The notes beneath the pieces are model-generated. The model was given only the letters and a program-made list of their open reading frames with translations. It did no database searches and was not told the DNA's origin. The position numbers and the translations under genes are program-made. Shown here one piece after another: positions 6,286 to 10,276 of a DNA stretch of 10,276 bases. Position 1 is the first letter of the stretch. Every line of letters starts with the position of its first letter. This DNA comes from Cytophagia bacterium. GTDB lineage: Bacteria; Bacteroidota; Bacteroidia; Cytophagales; Cyclobacteriaceae. The stretch spans positions 1 to 10,276 of the forward strand of contig JABXIP010000468.1 in assembly GCA_013373005.1 (NCBI GenBank), given 5' to 3'.

Positions 6286-6831
6286 CTACTCGTGCTTTAA
6301 TTGATAGATATCTTTCAGATTTCTACCTAATCCATCGTAGTCGAGGCCATAACCAACTACGAATTTTTCGGGGATTTCAAAGCCTGTATACTTTACTTCC
6401 ACGTCCCTTTGCAAACAATCAGGCTTGAGCAAAAGAGAAGCTACTTCTATCGATTTTGCACCAAGGTTTTTCAGCTGATCCACAATGGATTCCATGGTAA
6501 TTCCTGTATCCACAATATCTTCCACCACTACAATATCTCTGCCTTTTACTGAGTCATTGAGGCCTATGAGTTCTTTGGTTTGACCTGTAGTTTCCATGCC
6601 TTGATAGGAAGTCACTTTCATAAAAGTAATTTCTGCTGGAATATTTACCGCCTTCATTAAATCGCTCGCAAACATGAAAGCTCCGTTAAGAATCCCTATG
6701 AAAAGCGGTTTTGTATCCTTCAGGTTTTGGCTCAAACTGCTCCCAAGCTCCTCTACTTTCTTTTGAATTTCCTCCTCAGCAATGAAGAGCTCAAAAGTCT
6801 TATCATGTACGGTAACAGTTGGTTGGGGCAT
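6286..6831 (-). CDS. hpt: Hypoxanthine phosphoribosyltransferase
   Basis: Purine salvage enzyme joining hypoxanthine (and usually guanine) to PRPP to give IMP or GMP. The 181-residue product carries the PRPP-binding loop VVVEDIVDTGITM (101-113) with its acidic pair, the flexible-loop motif KVTSYQG (72-78), the purine-stacking and recognition region KPD (136-138) and FVVGYGLDYDG (157-167). The ATG at 6831 shares its A with the TGA stop of the peptidase gene (TGATG), so the two are probably translationally coupled. A GTG one codon upstream is an equally possible start and would change the protein by one residue. The name hpt is used because the sequence is of the bacterial Hpt class; guanine versus hypoxanthine preference cannot be told. 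Confidence 0.95.
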   Translation of the reverse strand: MPQPTVTVHDKTFELFIAEEEIQKKVEELGSSLSQNLKDTKPLFIGILNGAFMFASDLMKAVNIPAEITFMKVTSYQGMETTGQTKELIGLNDSVKGRDIVVVEDIVDTGITMESIVDQLKNLGAKSIEVASLLLKPDCLQRDVEVKYTGFEIPEKFVVGYGLDYDGLGRNLKDIYQLKHE

Positions 6832-7754
6832 CACAATTTTTCCATCAAAACCGAATATAACTGAATCATGCTGGAGATGTCGTCTTTATGCACGATTTCA
6901 TCCGGGCTATGAACATTGTCTTCGGGAGCCCCAACAAAACACCAATCGAATGGATATGGCGCAGACTGAAGCTCCTTGCCATCACTTCCTCCGGCACCTT
7001 CAACCTCCAACTGATATGAAATACCAGATTCCTCAGCGATATCGATAATTTTATTGACGAACGATCTCCTCGGGATGCTTCTATCACGCATGGAAATAGC
7101 TACTCCTTCACCATGAACCACACCTTCGGTAATCCAGGTAATGTCTGAAATGAGCGATTGCATCACTCCCCATTTTTCGGCCATGTACTTAGCCAAATAA
7201 GCTACAGAGCCTCCACCATGTTCTTCCCAACAAGAGAAAACAATGAGTCCATTTTCCAAGGTCTCAGCCACCTTCAATGCATTGAAAACCCCAAGACGAT
7301 TGTCTAAATAGCAAGACTGCACATAGTCCTTGGTTTCACGGAAATCGCATTTGAAAACCAATTCCGTTCCACGTTGAATAGCTCTTGGAAACTTGTAATG
7401 TATGTCTCCATCGTTCTCAACCAACTCACATTCTATGGGCCCAAGCTTATCTTCTCCCACCAATGTATAACCGGTTTCAGCCCTTGGCCCTCCGATTGGA
7501 ACTAGCTGATCGTGATACCTAACTGTGAAACCAATGCTATCCATATGAGCATAAATGGCCGTTTTCGGTGTTCCGAACTTCAGCATGAGACAGTCTTGAA
7601 ATTCCGGACCATGGATAATCTCAGGCTGAACCTTCCAGCTGGATTGATGCTTTTTCACATAGCTCAGGAGAAAATCTTTCATGGCCACTTCATTGCCTGA
7701 AGGAGCATGAACCTCGCAGAGTTGTTTCAGCAAAGAGAAGTCGAGCTTTTGCAT
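6831..7754 (-). CDS. M42-like co-catalytic metallo-aminopeptidase
   Basis: Probable cytoplasmic zinc/cobalt aminopeptidase of the M42 (FrvX/PepA-like, MH clan) group, releasing N-terminal residues from peptides. The 307-residue product shows the expected dimetal ligands in order: His70 and Asp72 in AHMDSIGF, bridging Asp151 in YLDNRLG, the catalytic Glu177 with ligand Glu178 in CWEEHGGGS, Asp204 in SDITWITE, and His282 in NVHSPDEIVH. All are present, so it should be active. It is slightly shorter than typical M42 proteins (about 340-360), mainly in the inserted beta-domain (about 80-140). No signal peptide is seen. It is first in a minus-strand set with hpt, overlapping it by 1 nt, and its start codon lies inside a 17-bp palindrome. 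M20/M28 relationship is possible, but the GAGGSDG and HSPDE context fits M42 better. Substrate preference is unknown. Confidence 0.85.
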   Translation of the reverse strand: MQKLDFSLLKQLCEVHAPSGNEVAMKDFLLSYVKKHQSSWKVQPEIIHGPEFQDCLMLKFGTPKTAIYAHMDSIGFTVRYHDQLVPIGGPRAETGYTLVGEDKLGPIECELVENDGDIHYKFPRAIQRGTELVFKCDFRETKDYVQSCYLDNRLGVFNALKVAETLENGLIVFSCWEEHGGGSVAYLAKYMAEKWGVMQSLISDITWITEGVVHGEGVAISMRDRSIPRRSFVNKIIDIAEESGISYQLEVEGAGGSDGKELQSAPYPFDWCFVGAPEDNVHSPDEIVHKDDISSMIQLYSVLMEKL

Positions 7755-7763
7755 GATGCAAAA
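7747..7763. promoter_or_regulatory. 17-bp perfect palindrome over the peptidase start codon
   Basis: TTTTGCAT-G-ATGCAAAA is a perfect palindrome covering the ATG of the M42 peptidase gene, in the 79-bp divergent gap shared with upp. The outer part also forms, with adjacent bases, a minus-strand TATTTTTG (7766-7759) that matches TAnnTTTG. If that were a -7 element, the transcript would start at or next to the ATG and be leaderless, and a protein bound to the palindrome would block it. Both readings are inference. Confidence 0.35.
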
Positions 7764-7833
7764 ATAGTGTTCGACTTAAGAATATTAGTGAGGGGCTGAA
7801 TAAAAGTATAAATTGTCTGTGATTTTCAAGAGC

Positions 7834-8481
7834 ATGTTCATTCTAGATCAGCAAAGTTCAATAGCCTGTCAGTACCTGGCCGAAATCAGGGATGTTAATG
7901 TCCAAAAAGACCCATTGCGCTTTCGTGCCAACATGAGAAGACTCGGGCAATTATTGGCCTATGAGATTTCTAAAAGCATGGACTATGAAGCACGGCCGAT
8001 AGAAACTCCTCTTACTAGCTCACAAGCAAATTTTCTAAAAGATCAGGTTGTGGTCATCAGCATATTGCGAGCCGCATTACCCTTTGGCCAAGGATTTCAG
8101 GATTTATTCGACAGAGCCGAATTCGGATTCATAGGTGCTGCCAGGCTGCCTCATGAAGCAAATGAACCTGTAGAAGTAGCGCTGGATTATCTTGCCAGTC
8201 CGCAGCTAAATAACAAAACCGTAATTGTAGTAGACCCTATGCTGGCAACAGGTAAATCTCTTGTAAAAAGTATTGAGAGCATCTTGAAAAATGGCACTCC
8301 AAAAAATCTTCATATTGCCACAACCATAGCGGCACCGGAAGGCGTAGAGTACTTGAGAGAGAATCTCAACACGCCATATAACCTATGGTCATGTGCAGTT
8401 GATGAAAAACTCAATGAAAAGTATTATATCGTGCCCGGATTGGGGGATGCCGGAGATCTAGCCTTCGGTGAGAAATTGTGA
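7834..8481 (+). CDS. upp: Uracil phosphoribosyltransferase
   Basis: Pyrimidine salvage enzyme converting uracil + PRPP to UMP in the cytoplasm. The 215-residue product has the PRPP loop VVDPMLATGKS (132-142), the early SILRAALPFGQG segment (77-88) and the uracil-binding PGLGDAGD (201-208) close to the C-terminus, all in the normal places for UPRTase. The frame is open to a TTG at 7813, but the seven extra residues have no family support, so the ATG at 7834 is chosen. It is divergent from the peptidase-hpt set, from which it is separated by 79 bp, and heads a three-gene plus-strand cluster; the exchanger gene starts 4 nt after its stop codon. It complements hpt nearby as the second PRPP-using salvage enzyme of the window. 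Confidence 0.96.
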   Translation: MFILDQQSSIACQYLAEIRDVNVQKDPLRFRANMRRLGQLLAYEISKSMDYEARPIETPLTSSQANFLKDQVVVISILRAALPFGQGFQDLFDRAEFGFIGAARLPHEANEPVEVALDYLASPQLNNKTVIVVDPMLATGKSLVKSIESILKNGTPKNLHIATTIAAPEGVEYLRENLNTPYNLWSCAVDEKLNEKYYIVPGLGDAGDLAFGEKL

Positions 8482-8485
8482 GTGG

Positions 8486-9427
8486 ATGATTCTGGAGATA
8501 ATCGTTTTAATATTAGGTTTAGTCTTATTGATTCTCGGAGGAGATTTGCTGGTGCAAGGTGCTTCCAGAATAGCCTTGAGATTCAATGTAAGTTCCATGG
8601 TTATTGGCTTAACCATAGTAGCCTTTGGAACCTCTGCACCTGAATTGTTAGTAAGCCTCAATGCCGCCTTCAAAGAAGCTCCAGACTTCGCCATGGGTAA
8701 TGTGGTGGGTTCCAACATTTCCAACTTAGGTCTGGTTCTAGGTATTACCTGCCTCTTCGGATACATTCCCATTCATAAAGGAACTGCAGCCCGCGATTGG
8801 CTTACCGCTATGTCAAGCGGAATATTACTTTTCTTCTTTGCTAGGGATGGAAAGCTCATTTTATGGGAAGGGGCAGTACTCTTCGCCTGTCTTATAATCT
8901 ACCTGATCATTCTCTTTGTTAAAACCAGAAAGGATCAGATTAGACTGGACTATAGCATTGATCCTGAAAAGGACAATCGCTTTGAGAAAACGAAAGACTT
9001 CTTCCTCCTGATTCTCGGTGGTGCCTGTCTATATTTTGGGTCGAACTGGTTTATTGATGGCGCTGCTGATATTGCAACTGACCTGGGCGTTTCACAAAGA
9101 ATTATTGGCCTGACTATTCTAGCCATTGGCACGAGCCTTCCTGAATTATTTACTTCTGTAATTGCCGCCAGAAAAGGAGAAACTGACCTAGCATTGGGCA
9201 ACCTGCTGGGCTCAAACATTTTTAATGTCCTCTCAATTCTTGGCATTACCAGCATGATTCACCCGCTTGATATCAATGAGATCATCATTTCGAGCGACAT
9301 GATCTGGATGTTGGGAATCACATTATGCATCCTTCCACTTATGCTTCTCCGTAAAAGATTAGGAACACCATCAGGTATTGTTCTGTTAGTGATTTATTCA
9401 CTCTACATGGTGATGATTTTAAAGTAA
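8486..9427 (+). CDS. CaCA-family cation/Ca2+ exchanger, YrbG-like
   Basis: Inner-membrane antiporter of the Ca2+:cation antiporter family, exchanging Ca2+ for Na+ or H+. The 313-residue protein consists of two homologous halves with opposite membrane orientation. The first has the alpha-1 motif GTSAPELLVS (48-57, Glu53) followed by GNVVGSNISN (71-80). The second has GTSLPELFTS (215-224, Glu220) followed by GNLLGSNIFN (238-247). About ten hydrophobic segments are visible, with a charged central loop at about 147-170 (KTRKDQIRLD to NRFEKTKD). The ATG at 8486 lies 4 nt after the upp stop; an in-frame GTG at 8468 inside upp would add six residues and is less likely. The length agrees with short bacterial YrbG-type exchangers. 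The actual ion is not determined. Confidence 0.9.
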   Translation: MILEIIVLILGLVLLILGGDLLVQGASRIALRFNVSSMVIGLTIVAFGTSAPELLVSLNAAFKEAPDFAMGNVVGSNISNLGLVLGITCLFGYIPIHKGTAARDWLTAMSSGILLFFFARDGKLILWEGAVLFACLIIYLIILFVKTRKDQIRLDYSIDPEKDNRFEKTKDFFLLILGGACLYFGSNWFIDGAADIATDLGVSQRIIGLTILAIGTSLPELFTSVIAARKGETDLALGNLLGSNIFNVLSILGITSMIHPLDINEIIISSDMIWMLGITLCILPLMLLRKRLGTPSGIVLLVIYSLYMVMILK

Positions 9428-9873
9428 TGCTGGAAGAGGTTATTAAGTACTTGGGCATCTATTTGTTGGCTTGTTTAAAGTCGATTTTTCCTCCATTGTT
9501 AGGTCCGGCTGCAGGGATGAGTAATCTTGAAATTATACTGATAACCATTGCCGGCTTAATGACCAGCGTAGTACTTTTTACCTTCTTAGGTGAAAAAATT
9601 AAGACTCAGGTGCTGCCCATTTTCATCAAAAACCCAAAGAAGTTTTCCCCTAAAAGCAGAAGGATGGTGAGAATCTGGAAGAAGTACGGAATCATTGGCG
9701 TGTGCTTTCTTACCCCGCTGATTCTTTCTCCTCCGGGAGGAGCCCTTTTGGTCTCATCGGTTGGTGCTCCCCGCAAACAGGTTTTCCTCTATATGTTGCT
9801 GTTCGGAATCTTCTGGTCTGTAATCTGGACCTTCTCCGTTGACTGGCTAATTCGGATTGGGTTGGTAGGTTGA
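9427..9873 (+). CDS. Small integral membrane protein, Sm_multidrug_ex-like
   Basis: A 148-residue membrane protein starting with an ATG that shares its A with the exchanger's TAA (TAATG), so it is very likely co-translated. Hydrophobic segments are at about residues 8-26, 34-54, 89-112 and 117-143, separated by a strongly basic stretch KNPKKFSPKSRRMVRIWKKYG (about 68-88). Motifs include FPPLLGPAAG (21-30) and the Pro/Gly-rich re-entrant-like LTPLILSPPGGALLVSSVGA (about 94-113). This layout recalls the 'small multi-drug export' (PF06695)/DedA-VTT type, a family whose transport role is weakly supported; I assign it by pattern only. Its last codons (Leu-Val-Gly-stop) lie inside the octamer repeat array, so the C-terminus may have been shaped by the repeat. 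Confidence 0.6.
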   Translation: MLEEVIKYLGIYLLACLKSIFPPLLGPAAGMSNLEIILITIAGLMTSVVLFTFLGEKIKTQVLPIFIKNPKKFSPKSRRMVRIWKKYGIIGVCFLTPLILSPPGGALLVSSVGAPRKQVFLYMLLFGIFWSVIWTFSVDWLIRIGLVG

Positions 9874-10012
9874 CACGTTACGAGGTTAAGACGTTTGGAA
9901 GTTGAAACGTTAAGAGGTTGCGAGGTTTAGAAGTTTCGATGTTAATACCATCAAACAATTATCAACCAGTCCTTTCAACTTCAACACTTACAAACTTTAA
10001 AACTTCTCAAAC
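9861..10012. repeat. Degenerate octamer repeat array GTTNNGAN with two convergent arms
   Basis: On the plus strand, 9861-9948 is eleven consecutive 8-bp units in perfect register. Positions 1-3 (GTT) and 7 (A) are the same in all eleven, position 6 is G in seven, and positions 4, 5 and 8 vary. The first two units overlap the end of the small membrane protein gene. From 9949 to 10012 the same octamer recurs on the opposite strand, seven units (9949-9956, 9959-9966, 9972-9979, 9980-9987, 9988-9995, 9996-10003, 10005-10012), with small breaks at 9957-9958, 9967-9971 and 10004 and one GTG variant. The array ends one base before the stop codon of the serine dehydratase gene, so it fills the whole space between two convergent genes. 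Confidence 0.85.
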
Positions 10013-10014
10013 CT
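9923..10014. terminator. Possible bidirectional terminator formed by the array arms
   Basis: AGGTTTAGAAGTTT (9923-9936) pairs with AAACTTCTCAAACCT (10000-10014) over 14 bp with one bulged C. A second, alternative 10-bp perfect pairing joins GAAGTTGAAA (9898-9907) to TTTCAACTTC (9973-9982). The loops are long (about 63 and 65 nt) and there is no clear T tract, so this is weaker than a normal intrinsic terminator. The position between two converging genes is what suggests the role. Confidence 0.3.
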
Positions 10015-10276
10015 ACTCCTGATCCTCATCAGGTAACATCTCAATATCCTGAATCAGCACTCTTTTGGAAATGGCCTGACCAGTCATAGTTGCGGCTAGT
10101 CCTCCCATAGCGGTTTCTTTGTAGCGCGTTTCCATGCTTTGACCTACTTCGCCCATGGCCTCCACGCATTCATCCACCGGAATTACTCCGCTTACATCTG
10201 CTAAAGCTATTTGTGCCGAACTATTCGCAATAGCTGCTGCACTGGCATTTCTGACCACACAAGGCACTTCAACCAA
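10013..10276 (-). CDS. L-serine dehydratase, iron-sulphur dependent, C-terminal end (runs off right edge)
   Basis: The last 87 codons of a gene whose 5' part lies beyond the window. The enzyme deaminates L-serine to pyruvate and ammonia with a [4Fe-4S] cluster. The visible start LVEVPCVVRNA is the conserved sequence just after the CDPxxG motif of the alpha domain. The Cys in it is expected to be the last of the three cluster ligands, since the family has a C-X10-C spacing here, with the preceding Cys outside the window. The rest (VIPVDECVEAMGEVG, RYKETAMGGLAATMTG) matches the C-terminal region of SdaA/TdcG-type enzymes. The first in-window codon is an internal Leu (TTG), not a start. Whether the full gene is single-chain or an alpha subunit cannot be seen. 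It converges on the small membrane protein gene across the octamer array. Confidence 0.88.
   Translation of the reverse strand: MVEVPCVVRNASAAAIANSSAQIALADVSGVIPVDECVEAMGEVGQSMETRYKETAMGGLAATMTGQAISKRVLIQDIEMLPDEDQE

Noticed and set aside
7755..7833. Riboswitch or long structured leader for upp
   Set aside because: The divergent gap is only 79 bp, AT-rich, and shows no stem-loop beyond the palindrome at the peptidase start.
8458..8772. Minus-strand ORF within the exchanger gene, and a similar one at 8950-9255
   Set aside because: They resemble each other only because the two halves of the exchanger are homologous; both are antisense shadows.
9861..10012. CRISPR array
   Set aside because: Units are 8 bp, contiguous and degenerate, with no spacers and no cas genes nearby.
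9861..10012. Simple microsatellite or phase-variation tract
   Set aside because: Units are too divergent for slippage of identical copies, and fixed versus free positions within the octamer are clearly separated.

Overview
The window looks like core chromosome of a Bacteroidetes (Bacteroidota) bacterium, most likely from the Cytophagales or a neighbouring marine group. This rests on the proteins (a two-zinc-motif DnaJ, a short Obg without a C-terminal extension, a NatA-type ABC ATPase), on a moderate G+C content, on few Shine-Dalgarno sites, and on a TAnnTTTG-type -7 element upstream of adk. The genus is an inference. No plasmid, phage, transposase, CRISPR array, tRNA or rRNA gene was seen.

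Layout. Positions 1-1549 (minus strand) carry a two-gene ABC exporter: a NatA-like ATPase followed, with a 4-nt overlap, by an ABC-2 permease that runs off the left edge. Positions 1706-2593 (minus) encode a secreted beta-repeat protein of the LiaF-C/DUF4097 ('toastrack') type. The gap 2594-2802 holds a hairpin and an 89-bp inverted-repeat element that looks like an interspersed repeat. Positions 2803-4501 (minus) are the chaperone pair grpE-dnaJ, preceded by a near-consensus sigma-54 promoter. Positions 4606-7754 (minus) hold an M42-type aminopeptidase, hpt, adk and obg. A strong intrinsic terminator hairpin lies between adk and obg, and a likely sigma-A promoter lies just before adk. A short divergent gap (7755-7833) leads to a plus-strand cluster: upp, a CaCA-family cation/Ca2+ exchanger and a small membrane protein, the last two overlapping by 1 nt. 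The right edge (10013-10276, minus) is the 3' end of an iron-sulphur L-serine dehydratase gene.

How the genes relate. GrpE and DnaJ are the co-chaperones of DnaK. Hpt and Upp salvage purine and pyrimidine bases using PRPP, and Adk balances adenine nucleotides, so this stretch is rich in nucleotide salvage. Obg is a ribosome-associated GTPase. The exchanger, the small membrane protein and the ABC exporter are envelope functions without a known substrate here.

Most unusual points. (1) The 152-bp space between the convergent membrane-protein and serine-dehydratase genes is almost wholly built of degenerate octamers GTTNNGAN: eleven in perfect 8-nt register on one strand, then seven in the opposite orientation. 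(2) A GG-N10-GC sigma-54 promoter precedes grpE-dnaJ. (3) DnaJ has lost zinc motifs I and IV together, the two that build one zinc site, and kept II and III. (4) A terminator hairpin sits 14 nt in front of the obg start codon.
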